Positions 21,960 to 34,600 of a DNA stretch of 64,000 nt are shown here, piece by piece. A program made the translations under genes and the position numbers. Numbering within the stretch: position 1 is the stretch's first letter; every line of letters begins with the position of its first letter. Below the pieces are notes generated by a model. That model saw nothing but the letters and a program-made list of their open reading frames with translations, was not told the origin of the DNA and made no database searches. This DNA is from Marasmius tenuissimus (Eukaryota; Basidiomycota; Agaricomycetes; Agaricales; Marasmiaceae): positions 62,001 to 126,000 of the forward strand of contig JAQOTA010000037.1 in the NCBI GenBank assembly GCA_029532415.1, read 5' to 3'.

Positions 21960-23530
21960 CCGGTGGATCTCCCATTCAGCCATCCTGCAGAATCGTGTCG
22001 TCTTTTCGACATCAACCCTCTAGTTCCTGGAAAATTCTGCTCCATCGCCGATTTTTGCCCTGTCGAGACGTATGCAGCCCGTTCCGGCCTCTCTTGTTCC
22101 TCCAAAGTCGTCGCTGTCAAGACCGATATCTTCTAGACAGTAAACCAAGCTTTCGGTCGTGTTCGAAAGTGCCCTGTCCGACGTTTTGCCACTGTACACA
22201 TATAGAGCCTTTCGCTTCGCCGAGATTCAAACGACGCAAGAGAGTTGTAAGGCAGCTATCAGATCCGACCACTGCGGTCAGAAGGAAATTGAAGGCGGGG
22301 AGATGGACCACAGGCCTCGGTTCGATCCGTTTGTGGCAAAAATCGTGGTTTTCCCGGACGCTGGCGAGGAACTGGATGTCGAGTGATAAGACGAGTCGCG
22401 TCGTCTTCAGACAGGACAATTCAACGTGGGAGGGACGGTGTGGCTCTTCCAAAAGACTGGTATCCGAGCGGTTCGCCCCTCTCTATTGCCTTGTCTTTAT
22501 CATCGACGACACTCTCTCTAGTCTCAAATTTGTCCAGCTGTGTCATCCTTCTGGCTTCGCTCTCGAGCTGCATCAAGCTGCATCGTCCTATTGACCTGCT
22601 ACCTGGTAATAGGACGAGTACACCCTTCAAAGGTACCCGACAGTACTCGACGTGTATAGTGGGGAATCCTGGTAGTGGCGTAGGGGACGGCTGGGAAAAG
22701 AAATGCGAGGACAACGAGGGTGCGACGAATTCGGTGGATTGGAAAATGAGGATGGACGATTCTGGCTAATGTGTGGATAGGCCCTGGCAATAATATTGTC
22801 GTTGGAAACAGAGCCAATCCGGGAACATGCCTGCCAGAGTTTTAGCAAGAGATATGAGGCTGAACGGGCGGCCACATACTGGTCATATACATCGTCTCGC
22901 TGTTCATATCGGCCCTCTGCAACTGCCATGGCGTGCCATAGCCTCATTTTCTGCTGACCGCTTTGGGTATCTAGCCTTTTCTGACATCTCTCCAACCTAT
23001 TTACTTTCACTGTTTCCTTCCCAACACATGCATGGATGTTGTCGGAGGACCAGACCGCCCAGGCGCTTTACTCGTGAGACGAATGGCAGGTTATTGAGCG
23101 ATTGTAGGGCGTATTGTATGAGATAGTCCTTGCGAAAAAGAAAGGGTGATGAGCGCAGACCAACGGAAGGCGGGGAAGAAAAATACAACATACCTTGAAA
23201 ATCACATCTGGACCGATTTGTAGGGCCGACGGTCTTGAGGATACCCATGGGGATCATTGGCCTTGCTCAGAGACTTTCAGAGCTAGATTGAGAACGTTGG
23301 TTGCTGTGATCTCGTTTTCTTTTGATCGGCCGAGTCTTCGTCAATCTCTTTCTGGGGACGCTGACCTACGCCCTCCATCCTTGTCCGACGTTCCCAAACT
23401 CCATGCCAGCTTCCATTATTTTGATTCGAATTTTTCCTGTGTCAATCACTATTGGTAAACCGGTGCGTCGATTTGGTGCGACTTTGGCTGAATATAGGTC
23501 GGGACAGTTCTAGGAAGGACGTGCTCGTGT
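21960..23530. repeat. Repeat segment B, copy 1 (decayed)
   Basis: This aligns with about 40280-41700. Shared landmarks include GAGCCTTTCGCTTCG near 22206/40426, a GAGATATGAGGCTGAA stretch near 22850/41042, and AGGGCCGAxGGTCTTGAGGAT near 23221/41391. Plus-strand reading in pieces gives similar peptides in both copies (RFAEIQTTQE..; DPFVAKIVV..; PSGFALELH), but stops and frameshifts separate them. It is probably a dead multi-exon gene of unknown identity. Confidence 0.55.
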
Positions 23531-24825
23531 GGGTTGGTGCCTAAGATTCTTCGGTTTGGGTGGTTCGCTACCAGTCCCGACACACGCCGTTTCCTTAGTA
23601 TAAGACTGGAAAAAGAGGAATAAGATCGAGTGGTAAGTGGACCACCTTGAAACGGAGGTGGATTGTTGAGAACGCGGGTGTTGGAGGAAGACCCGCGTCA
23701 CGTCCAACAAGCGCTCACATAATCTCAAACTCGGACCATCATCAACAAACACGACAACCAAAGCCGATCCGCGAGCCTCAAACATCTCCAAGTCTTCCAA
23801 CCGGCAGAAATATCATCGGCGTGCAAAATTGGACGGCCAAACGGACGAGAGGGGATGAATTATGAGATAACATCTTCCTCTCATTCCCCGCCGCTTGCGT
23901 TAGCCCGTTCTATGGCAATTGGATCCACCTCCACATCGAATCCTATGAATGACTGCGAGGGCGTTTCTTGACTCGTCATGTTCACGAATGAATTCTGCTT
24001 CGGAATTGGAGGAGCCACCGACACCCAACGTGGTTGAGAGAGGCGACCTGGTTTCAGGTCAACTTATGCCAGGTGTGTTTTTTCAGTGACCATCTATGGA
24101 TTATCTGTGGATTAATTTGTGAACCTTGCCTTCGCAGTTTCTCTCGGAGACTCCACTCCCGTCACCGACTCGATTCCCCGTGTTTGCTCGTTCTCTCCCC
24201 TTCCAGTCCGTTACATCTATCAATGAATCCTGAACATCACACGCCCGCCTCTCTTCACCGTCGCTTATTTGTTCTCCTCTCCTCCACTCGTTGGCGCTCT
24301 CCAACAGCTTTCGACGCCACCTTTTCACTCCGCCAAATCGCCCTTGAGTCCACTTGGCTCATTCAATTACCGACGGCGTCTTCATTGTAGTTGACTCGGC
24401 AATCTTTGGTCAATCGTTATCTACGACGACTCACTTGTGACCTTTACTTCCCCGTCATCTCGGACATCCTATTAATTCCTCCAGTGAGGAATTCCCCCCT
24501 CCCAAGTCGATTCCTCAACAAAACATACGCTATCATGAAACTCATTCACTCCCTCCCCCTCCCCTCCTCCTTCTCGAAGCTTCTCTAATACTGCACGTGT
24601 CTACGAGCAAGAGAGAGGGCAACGTCCTCTCACATACAGTACACAAAGCGCATAGATCCGTAACGCGACATTCCGAGGGCCCCGCTGACGATATCCGAGT
24701 CGTTTTCGGTGCCGTGCTGGCCTCGAGAGTCGACACCAAAGTCCTCGGGTAGTGGGTTGAGACTGTTGTTGAGTAGAGAACAACAATCTGTTCTTAGAAA
24801 TCTATTGCAAACCCGGAGGTGCCAG
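23531..24825. repeat. Fragments of the NACHT-upstream repeat and of segment D
   Basis: From about 23610 to 23960 the sequence matches 41755-42180 and 26570-27010 (landmarks GATCGAGTGGTAAGTGGACC and CAAGCGCTCACA). From about 24050 to 24200 it matches 38040-38180 (CCGACTCGATTCCCCGTGTT at 24167 and 38143). Short plus-strand frames are present but unsupported. The remainder up to the GH16 pseudogene shows nothing recognisable. Confidence 0.5.
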
Positions 24826-26255
24826 ACTTGGAGGGAGCAATAGTAGTGGTGGGAGCAGCGGTGCGGGCGGTAGCATGGGCAATGGGAATGGGAATAGTGG
24901 CGGTACGAGCACGATGTCTGGTGGAAGTGGAGGGAATCGTACTGATTCGACCTCGTCTACGTCGTTTGGTGATCGTCCCACGTCTACAGGTGGAGGTGGT
25001 GGAAGTGGCGGCGGTCAATCCACAACGTCGACGTGGATGACGAGCACACAAGCTCCAACAGCAACTCCGGTCAACAACAATTCACCATTCAAGATCGTCG
25101 ATTCTCATGTATGTGCTGCGGAAATTATTTTCAGCCAGTATACTCACATATGTTACACAGTCTGGAAGCAACTTCTTCAGTGGCTGGAACTTTTGGACTT
25201 ATGGAGATCCCACGAACGGCATCGTCAACTACGTCGATGAAGCTACCGCAGTACGTTCTTTTTCAATTCAGCCTAGAACGAATATCTTAACTCAATTTCT
25301 CCCAGCGCGCGAACGGTCTCCTCGAAATCAACTCTGCCAGTAACGCCATAATGCGAGTCGAAACCACCCCTCAAGTCTCCGGAAACAGAAGAAGTGTTCG
25401 AATCCAGACCCAACTCGAGATCGACAAAGGTCTTTGGATCATGGACTCGCTTCACGTTCCCACCGGCTGTGGTACTTGGCCGTAAGCCGCAGTTATCCCC
25501 ACTCCAAATATCAACACCCTAACCCATCCCCTTCTAGCGCATTCTGGACAAACGGCCCCTCCTGGCCCTTCGACGGCGAATTCGACATCTTCGAAGGCGT
25601 CCACGACTACTCCGTCAACCAAGCCACCCTTCACACCGACTCCGGCTGCACCCTCTCCTCCGCCTCCTCCACCACCCTCGGCATCTCCGGAACCGTCATC
25701 ACCAAACTTACCTGTGGTGTGAAGGTTGCGGTGTGCGCGCTACGACGGACAAACACCGTTCAATCGGAATGAAAGGTGGAGTTTTACGCTGGGGTTGATC
25801 GATAGCGATGGGATCGCTGTGTGGTTTTTTCCCTCGTGGGTCGATTCCGGGGGATATTGAGAGTGAGGGGCCGTTACCGTCGACGTGGGGGACGCCGATG
25901 GCGAGGTGGGATGCGGGGAGTTGTAGTCCGGATAAGTATTTCAATAGGCAGGCTGCTATCTTTACCAACACGTTGTGGTGAGTCAACCTTGTGTGTGTTA
26001 TAGAGAGATCCGATCTAACCTTGAACAGCGGTGATTGGGCAGGAGGTGTATGGAACAATGCTGGAGTTCCGGGTCAAGAACAGAGCTGTGCTCAACGGAC
26101 TGGGTTTGCGACTTGCGAGGAGTATGTTCGGAATAACGGCGGTGGGATGTCTGAAGCTTGTGAGTCGAATTCTCGTTCCTCTCGATTCCCTCGTTTGCTC
26201 ACCGACAACAATAGACTGGGAAGTCAAATCCGTCAAGATCTACCAACGAAAGTGA
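24826..26255 (+). pseudogene. GH16 endo-beta-1,3(4)-glucanase pseudogene
   Basis: Spliced reading gives exons near 24826-25108 (Gly/Ser/Thr-rich N-terminal linker), 25161-25250 (GSNFFSGWNFWTYGDPTNG), 25306-25481 and 25538 onward, all with GT-AG borders. Exon 4 holds the GH16 catalytic signature GEFDIFEG (Glu codons at 25578 and 25593; Asp between them), expected to cleave beta-1,3/1,4-glucans of cell walls. Downstream, WFFPRGSIPGD, TPMARWDAGSC and a final WEVKSVKIYQRK exon match the family but lie in shifted frames. At least an indel near 25700-25760 and an extra T in the T-run near 25828 break the gene. No signal peptide was found upstream. Only block 1 carries it. Confidence 0.82.
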
Positions 26256-26429
26256 CATGACCATCCATACGTTGCCCTGCCCTACATATTATTCACTCAC
26301 TTAGATGAACACCCATTTTTATGGAACGGAACTGTGTAGCTGTATCCTATATTTTGCTCGATGCTCGGGTCATGATGTATTTTTGGTTTATTCAAATTGG
26401 GGAGAATCTATGGTGATTTTGAATATGAA

Positions 26430-27305
26430 TAGCTTGACGACCCCAAGACCTAGTTGCAGAAGAAAAGAGTCGTCTCAAAGTCGTCTAGCCAGTCGTATGG
26501 AGATTCTTCGGATCGAATTCTTCGCAAGTCTCTCACATTCTTTCCTCGACGTAAGACTGGTGATAGGGTCGATTGAGAGTCAGATAATGAGTGGACTACA
26601 CTGGAATGGTGGTAGCGACTGTCGAGAACGCAACAGAATCGCGTCTGAACAAGCGCTCGCACAACCTCGAATTCGGACCATCATCAACAAACAACGACCA
26701 GAGCCGATTCACCCTTCTCCTCTCTCATGAAATGACAGGCCATCTTCAAACCTACAAACCTACAAAAGCTTGCATCGAGTACGATTCGAGTTGGCGGATG
26801 AGAGGAAGTCAAAATTGTGTTATAGGAGACCATGGCCTCTGTGAGTGGACATGAGACTGCGCATCAATCGAGTCTCGACATCCTGAATACAAATTCACAG
26901 CAAGGTTAGGTCGATGTCGTCCTCATCTCGTCTCTCGCGGCTCGCATTGGCTGATCTATGGGAATTGGGTATCTGGATCCTCGTCGACGACACCATTTCC
27001 GCTCCCACACTTGAATAATTCCATCATTGATCAAATGCGTGGACAATCCGATTCCTTGTCTGGCCTGACGAGTGATCTCACCCTTCCTCTGCGCTCGCGA
27101 TACCCACGCCGTCGCAACGTGTTCCCCTGCCAGCAGCAAAGCTGTTTCTTTTCTTCCATCCCCTCCTACTTTCCTCCCAACATCAACCGGCTCCTTATCA
27201 ATTATCACTCTCCTTCCATAATCATCATCCATTTGTCAAGCTGAGCTCAGAGGCTTCGCAACCAACCACCACGGAAATCTCTGCCTCTGTGACATCCTCG
27301 GCACC
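26430..27305. repeat. NACHT-upstream repeat, copy 1
   Basis: The stretch aligns with about 41700-42500 and continues without a break into the NACHT gene, so it belongs to the same duplicated unit. Landmarks are AACAAGCGCTC near 26650/41840, CGCTCGCATTGGCTGA near 26942/42085, and CGCCGTCGCAACGTGTTC near 27108/42228. The last one lies about 200 bp before the NACHT start and may be promoter or leader. No intact upstream gene was found. Confidence 0.6.
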
Positions 27306-27311
27306 CTGGCT

Positions 27312-30131
27312 ATGAGCACGGGCATACACAACCACCAAACCGGCTTGGGCCTACAGAACAACTATAACGCTGCTGGCACACAGACCGTCAGCTTCGTAAA
27401 TAGCTTCAACACAACTAGCGACCCTCGTGAGTTGCTAGCTTTTCGTTCCCGTCGAATCTGAAGATGACCATAGTCATGTTGGTGTAGCACTCAGGCTCAA
27501 GACTCTTTGGGACGCAATCATGGGAGTCGGAGCTTCACATGACGCAGAGCAACAGTATGAGCGGGGGGAATGTCTTCCTGGAACCCGTGAGGAAGTTATC
27601 AGGATCATATGGGAATGGATTCGGTCGAAAGGAAAGGAGCTTCCTATCTGCTGGCTCTCAGGGACTGCAGGTGTCGGGAAAACGGCCATTGCCATGACTG
27701 TTGCGAAAGCGGTCGAAGAGGAAGGCCGTCTGGTCTGCTCGTTCTTCTTCTTCCGATCTGACCCAAGACGGAATAACCCTTCAGCACTTGTGCTCAGCAT
27801 TGCACATGGTCTTGGTGTAACAAACCCGTCTTGCCGACTTTTGATTGACCAGAGGATTTTAGACAACCCAACGATACTGGAAGCTCGAATGGAGGATCAA
27901 TTCCGGGAACTCGTCATGAAGCCGCACGGACGCCAAGCACCTCCTCCACCCCATAAGCCCCAGAAGCCTTCCTTCCGTCAGAAATGGTCTGGGCGCATAC
28001 GGAAAGTCTTTGGAAAGTGTTCCCTCGTGGCAACGGAGGTCCCCAACTTGGTTATCATGGATGGCCTAGACGAATGCGGTGACGAACGAACCCAGCAACG
28101 CATTCTCTCCATGATTCAATCCGCATTCCTCGCCTCGCCCGATTTTTCATTGCGCTTCCTGATCTGCAGCCGCCCAGAGGCATGGCTTCAGGAAGCATTT
28201 GCCGACGATTCACTCTCTAAATTATCGAAATGTATCCCATTGACCAATGACTTCAAACCTGCTGAAGACATCATGAAGTACTACCGCCACCAATTCCGAG
28301 ACATAGTCAGAAGCCCCAAGTATCGACAAGTCCAGTTCCCGACTCCCTGGCCCACGGAGGAGGACCTTGAAACTCTTGTCGACAAATCGTGCGGCCAATT
28401 TGTCTATGCGGCAACTGTTTCCAGATTCATAATCCATGCTGATAATGATCCGATGGATTCGCTTTGTCTCATCCTCGAAAGCATTTCGAATAGCGAACCA
28501 GGAACATCACCCTATCGAGAGCTTGACCTACTGTACAACATCATCCTCACAGCCAATCCCAACCCTGGCAAAGTTCGCCCTGTCCTTGCAGCCATTGTCG
28601 TTCTTTCGGAGTTGAATCATATCCACCTAACCCCAACATTCATTGAGTTGGTGCTGGGTCTGCCCTCCGGACAAGTAGCCTTGAGATTACGAGGGATGCA
28701 CTCCGTGCTGAACATTGGTAGTCGGGACGACGTGATTACCGTACACCACACGTCATTCAGGGAATATCTGGTTGACCCAAATAGGTCGCGCAATTTCCAC
28801 ATCGACGTCAACACCCAGAAGTATGCCATTGCGCAACAGTGGCTCCAGAATCTGACGACCAGCAAAGTCCTGACTTACAGGTATGAATACTCTTATCCTC
28901 TATTCCACTCTCTCACAGGTGCTGAACCTCTTTTTTGCGTGCATTCATAGCCCCAGTCAACTTTATTCCAATGGAACTAAGGCCTTCTTCTACGAGTGGA
29001 TTCAGCTCTGCACGTCGACTCCCAAACCATCTCGGGGTCTATTGGATGATCTGTGGAATGTCAACATTGCCTCTGTGTGTCTGTGGGGCTCGGACTGGGG
29101 CTCGGCATTCAAGAAACTGGTACCATGGGTGAGGAAGCATGTGAGTTTGGCTGATTGCTTCCCCCCCCTTCCTTGCACTCACTTTTATGCTTACATGTAT
29201 TCATGACCAGGATGGCCCCGGAGTTTGGGAAAGCAAGGACAAGCAGGAAGCAGCGGAAAACCATTCAGAGGTCAGCGAGAATACCCTTCACAAGGTCAAT
29301 AGACACTCATCTTGCAACAACGGCCATTGTCAGGTTGCAGTTCATAGCCGCAAGATGGTCAAGGAGGAGGCGGGTCTTGATCTTGTGCAGCGTCTTGTGC
29401 ACAAGTTCCAGAACTGCCCCGGATGTTTCCATCTTTTATACCCCCCGGGTGTGACTCTGCGGAAGAACGTTGTGAATCTCCTTGTTATCCTTGCTACTGG
29501 ATGTCTATACCGTCTTGACCAGGTTCGGTCAGAGCCCACTGATGTTGATGATGTGCGGCTCACAGACTGCCACTGTGATCTCTCTGGAGGAAGCGAGTCA
29601 AGTGATCCAGGGCACCTTGCATACCGAGAAGCTTGTAGGCAGCTTGTCAAGGCCTACGTCTCCCTTTTTGAGGAGCTTCTTCAGCATGGTGCTGAAGACA
29701 GCAAGGCCAATAAAGACTTGGGAAAATGCTTTGGGAATATGGTGGCCTCGTCACTACTCAAACACTGTTGTCTTGATCGGGAGCTGCTTTTGCTCTGCCA
29801 GACGTTCTTTGGGCTTGCAAAAGGGTGTTTGGTGATGCGGTTGCCTTATGGGGATCTTGAGGAACTACAGGAAGGAAGGAAAAATATGCTCAGGTGGATC
29901 AAGGTGAGTATGATCTTTCTAGGCTCTGATTCCCCCTCATCCTTATATTGTACCACAATTGATGGTTTTTCTCTTCAACAGACCTTCCCAGACAGTTTTG
30001 CTGAAGAAGGCAAAGCCTTGAAAGAACAGGTTCTCACTTTGCCTTGGAAGCAGTGGGCACGAAACACTTCAAGGACTCCAGGTGATCTTTCATGGGCTTC
30101 AGATACCTCAGACGGTTCACATGAGTTGTAG
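27312..30131 (+). CDS. NACHT-domain STAND NTPase (NLR-like), paralogue 1
   Basis: Five exons are inferred: 27312-27426, 27488-28880, 28951-29140, 29211-29903 and 29982-30131, with GT-AG introns and continuous phase, giving 846 residues. Exon 1 (38 residues) is Gly/Asn/Gln-rich (TGLGLQNNYNAAGTQ). The NACHT part follows GVGASHDAEQQYERGECLPGT, with Walker A GTAGVGKT at about residue 97 and Walker B VIMDGLDECG at about 227, plus a RFLICSRPE sensor-type strand. The C-terminal 400 residues show no WD40, ankyrin or TPR repeats. Such proteins are signal-regulated switches of fungal self/non-self recognition; that role is inferred here from the family. The paralogue at 42506 has the same exon plan. 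Confidence 0.85.
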
Positions 30132-30948
30132 AAAATGGTCTATGGAAGGTATGGTGACCAGACAGTGTACAGAAGTTTTAGTGCTGACTCTCGACAGTGA
30201 TTCTCCTCCAGCAGGCTGACAGTGTCCAATCAGCGATGACAACACATCCCCTTGGACAATAGCAGCACTGCTTTACCCAACAGCACGACCCGCCTCGACG
30301 CTTAGTATTGTTACAGTTCAGTAATGCCGAGACAAGCTGGGAGATCAAGAGAAACCCGACGGGTGTCGCCCATCGAGAAGGAGGTAACCAATCTTGTAAT
30401 CCGCGTTCTTTGCATTGGATAGGCTCCCATAAACAATTTTAACTGCCATTCCCTCTCAGTCACTGTGGTTGGCGTGTCTCTTCCTTGTCTTTCAGGACAT
30501 TCCTTTAGTCAGACTCGCAATAAAAGAGAGCCTCTCACGTCCTCGTCGCTGAATCTTCTATCAAATTCACGCTTCGCCCGCCTTTATCTGCTACTTTGCT
30601 TATCATTGCTGACAATTTCTCTGCTAAAATGACATACATGCGGCGAACGAAAAGAATTTGGCTCACCTCTCGACTGTCTCTATAGTTTCGTCTAACGCCG
30701 TCGTTGCGCAACGCGATCTTGAGGGCCTCAATGCCATCGCTGAATTGACTTTGGCCCCGCTGTGAGGAAGTTTCACTACCAACGCCGAACGGCAGCGAGA
30801 CGCGAAAGAAAGCTCTGAGGAGCACACACTCTCATAGCATGTACCACCATCACGGGCACAGCAAGTGTAAGCTGTAGGCGACGTACTACCGGTGGTTGAA
30901 GCCCACGGTGGATGTGAAGACCCACTCTCAAGCGAGACGTCTGCGGCA
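30132..30948. other. Conserved 3' flank of NACHT paralogue 1
   Basis: The sequence aligns closely with 45361-46160 downstream of the second NACHT gene, including a GGGTGTCGCCCAT stretch and a broken frame (QDIPLVRLA-type peptide near 30500/45745). No gene could be supported. It marks the duplicated unit as extending well past the NACHT stop codon. Confidence 0.6.
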
Positions 30949-31521
30949 TAGTGATGCGCGGGCTCGGGCTCGGCTCAAAGCCTCGGGCTTGGGCTCGGCT
31001 TTGAGGGCTCAGGCTCACTGAAATCCAAGCCCGAGCCTTGAGCCCAAGCCTGAGGTCAAAGCCCTGGGGCTTGGGCCTGAGCCCGGGCTTATACTAATCT
31101 CGTACATTATCACGGTAAGGAAAATAGCACATGTTAAACAGTGTAGAATCTGTCTTGAAGTCCCTTCCAACCATTGCCCGCCAAACATGTTGGTCCAGGG
31201 AGGCGCAATTGACAGGTCTTCTGTGACTGGTAGCCTGGGCTCAGTGAGTAGTGACCTCAATTTCAGCCACATAAAATAAACGAGTCTCACCTACTATTGT
31301 TGTCAACACGGGGGTTGACAATTCTCGGAGGACTAGAATAATGATTTTAATTCTCGCCGGTGGACAATGTCAGAGGGCCTGAGCCTAGGGCTTGGGCTTA
31401 TAAAATGTTGAGCCCAAGCCCTAAGCCCCCTGAAGCCCTCTGCCAGGGCTGGGCTGGGCTTTTCAAGCCCTGGGCTCGGCTTGGGCTTACCAGGGCTCAA
31501 GCCCGAGCCCGCACATCACTA
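30949..31521. mobile_element. Non-autonomous hAT-like element (573 bp)
   Basis: The ends are inverted repeats, TAGTGATGCGCGGGCTCGGG at left and the complement of TAGTGATGTGCGGGCTCGGG at right. A perfect 8-bp duplication CTGCGGCA flanks it (30941-30948 and 31522-31529), as expected for hAT transposition. The interior has no transposase and is filled with GGGCTCGGGCTT-type repeats, mainly next to the ends. Block 2 lacks the element at the matching site near 46163, giving an empty-site control. Confidence 0.92.
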
Positions 31522-32189
31522 CTGCGGCACAAATCCTCACCAGGCAGCCTGTGAAACGTGGTAGTCGTGATGGGGGTTTTCAGTTCGGAGAGATGGGGCG
31601 TGAATGGCTCCTTGAAAGACTTGCAATCATTAGAGGCCGGCGATGCGTGTGTGCGATATGTAGAGACCCATTTCCATCTTTGTGTCTTTCTGCGATCGTC
31701 CGTCTAACACATCATTTACTTGAGATGTGGGCTGACTGCGTGCAATCGCAGACTTGACCCATGGACCTTGCTTTACCTTCTATTTATTGCTGATCCAGCG
31801 TACAGTAGAAACGAAACTTCGAGTGTCGTGCTTACGAAAATAAGACCACTCTGTCGCAAAAACCCGCACAACGCAATTATATATTCCTTACGACTCAACT
31901 AGGTGGGTCCATCCAACCTTTGATCCCCATATACTGCATTGTCGAAAAAGGCCGGGCTCTGGGGATTGCAAAGCAAGAACGTCCGAACATTGCGGCTTGT
32001 TTATACACCATTTCCTCAGGCAGGACGGATACGGGACCAAGGATAATCCTATCGAGTATAGAATATGGAAGGCGCTAGATGGCAATGAATTCGCGCTAGA
32101 CTCTCTTCTCGCCTTTGATCGAACAGACCAAAGGTGATCTCCGATGGATATGGCACCTCTGTTCGTAGGTAGGTTAGGCCTTACGAGTC
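31522..32189. other. Distal 3' flank of NACHT unit 1; no gene
   Basis: Up to about 31760 the sequence matches 46163-46369 plus 47127-47170 of block 2, that is, across the solo LTR found there. Beyond that no similarity or coding frame was recognised. Confidence 0.5.
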
Positions 32190-34600
32190 AAGAAGGCGCG
32201 CTCGGTAATGATTCCGAACGACCGTTCGGTACACGGGTTATCTGGCAATGATTGGACTCAGGCTATTCGTTCCGCCATGCTCGTACTTCACTTTGCCTAT
32301 CCCGAGGTACGAGGGCGGTGAAGTGAATAGTCTCGAGACTGGATGATTGATACACTGAATAACCTCGAGAAAACGGAGGGGTAATGAATGCAGGCCAGCA
32401 AAAGAGGAAAGAAAACATGGCGCACCTCGAGAGTTGTACCGAAACCTGTGAGGCTGATAGTCTTGACGATATCCGGGGTGCTCATTCGAGAGCAAGTTTT
32501 TCTCTGAGGCTATCGGGTTGGATTGACGACGTATCGTTATGTGCTCGGTTAGTCAAGTCTTCCTTGTTCTCTTTCTCCAGTCATCCATCTACGACTTTTG
32601 CCCTTGAACATGTAACCAATGTTCCCCGACACTTGACCCATTTTTATTATTTCGGTGAATTGCCTATTGAGTTCAGGCTTGAGAATCTTGGCTTAGAACT
32701 CTTCACGAATATTCTTGGATAGCTTCCTGAGTCTACGACTGGCGAGGAGATGAGTGACTTGTTTTGATTGAAAACGGTTGTAGAAGCTTTACTTACCACT
32801 CTCAAGTACCAGCTTTGTCGGGAGTGGGCGTCATCGTGGGGCGTGGGGAGAAGAGAAGAGATTGCGCCGTTCAACCGCTTGAATAAGCGCTCACACAACC
32901 TCCATCACCCCCAACGACCAAAGACCACCCCGACTAGACTTCTCCCCCTCGCAGTCGTATTCACCCACCATCCACCTGAGGAAGTCGTTCTCCATATCCT
33001 CTTCTACCGTCTTCCTCCCATCAACTTCTCCCAACTTCAAACCGCTCCCCATCGTCGGCACCCTCAAACCACTCTCAACCACCCCTCCCAACTCCTCCAA
33101 TCCCTCCTTTGTCGAGATATCTTGTCAATTGAACGGCCCATATCCGCTTTATGGTCGCATTCAGAACCTTTTCAAGTCGCGATTCCTCCTTCAACGATGC
33201 TCGAATTGGATCTGTTGGGTGTCGATGATACCTACATAGACGGCAGATGAAACTTGGATGTACCTGGTCGTGAACAAGGACAGTGGTCAAACAAACAGTT
33301 ACTGAAGCTCCTCTGATTGGTCGAAATTTTATAGAAAACGCAATTGGAGGTATTCATGAGTGGCGCAACTTCGAATCTGCAAACAACTTCAACCCTCCCA
33401 CCCTCTCGTCTCGTTCCCAAACTGCTCATTGGAACCTTCAGGCTCAAGCACAGTTCCACAACCATCACATCTCCCCATTGCTCGAAGCCCGTCGCCTCTC
33501 AGACTTAAAAAAACCATACGTTAACGATCCGTAATTCAACCTCCACTGTCCACAGCAAAACAAGTCTCCATCTCTAACCCCCAGTGTAATGTTCTCAGGT
33601 ATTGCCGACGGTCGTGCCACTAGAGAGTGAGTTGCCTCACGGGGACCATTCGGAAATGCTTGCGGTCGGGAAATGCAGAATCACATTGGAATCTGATAAC
33701 CCACGCCCCCCTCGGGCTCAAGGCGATACCTTCCTTATTTCACACCAACGAGGGGTCCATTCAAAGCTTTTCCTCTAAATCCACCCAAAAGGCTCAAAGT
33801 CCCTGCTCTATTTTTCCATGCCTCGCGGTTGTGAAGAATAGGCGAATAACACCCATCCTCACCGACATCCTATCAATCCTCTCGAACCGTCACAGGCCCG
33901 CGAGCACCTAGTGAGGATTTCTATGTTCACCGTGGTACGGAAAACGGTCAGACGCAAACCCATATTACATTACCTGTCCTTGCCTACGCCAACGGAGGAA
34001 CTCGAATTTGGGGCTGACAGGATAGGAACAATAGGACTGATCTATGCTAGTGGGTGACCAGATGGCTTTTGAACGATCTTTAACGACTTATTGATGGCCT
34101 AACTACAGGTAAACAATACCGTTGAACTGTCGAACAAGCTGCTGAACTTTCATGCCACATTGGGTGAGCATAGATCGCCAAACGACGTCGTCATCGTCTG
34201 CGGTGATTTCGTACCAGGAGGAAGCTTCAGGGCCGGGCGAAGAAGATCTGGATCTTCCGCTGCTCTCGATTTGCTTCTCCCTCCAACTCAAGTTCAACGA
34301 CTTCATTGCGGGCCTTTTGATCCTGGTTCCTCAATCATACACTGAAACCACCGACGCGCCAGAAGACCCGGAACTCCCTGTCATCTCCACCGCAAAACCC
34401 GTTTGTTTTCACATCCTCTCCCTCCCTTCAGTCACGGATGCCTGCATCAGTTGGGACTCTGGGAGGCCCACACTTTCGCCGATTCAGAATTATGGCCTAC
34501 GACGACACCCAGTCATTGCCATTCTTAGGCCTTTGCGTCTCTGACGACGAACGGTTGTGTTGAGATCTGAGTGGACTAATGTGGTGGATGTGATTATGGA
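32190..34600. repeat. Repeat segment A, copy 2 (decayed)
   Basis: This is the counterpart of 18060-20560. The part at 32583-32990 also preserves the uninterrupted version of the Copia target (CTTCTCCCCCTCGCAGTCGT around 32940-32960). A longer plus-strand frame (32768-33250) ends LELDLLGVDDTYIDGR and is also found, shorter, in copy 1. It looks like a remnant of a host gene whose family I cannot name. Minus-strand pieces (STPDIVKTISLTGFGTTLE, with a GTGCGC donor) match those of copy 1. Confidence 0.6.
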
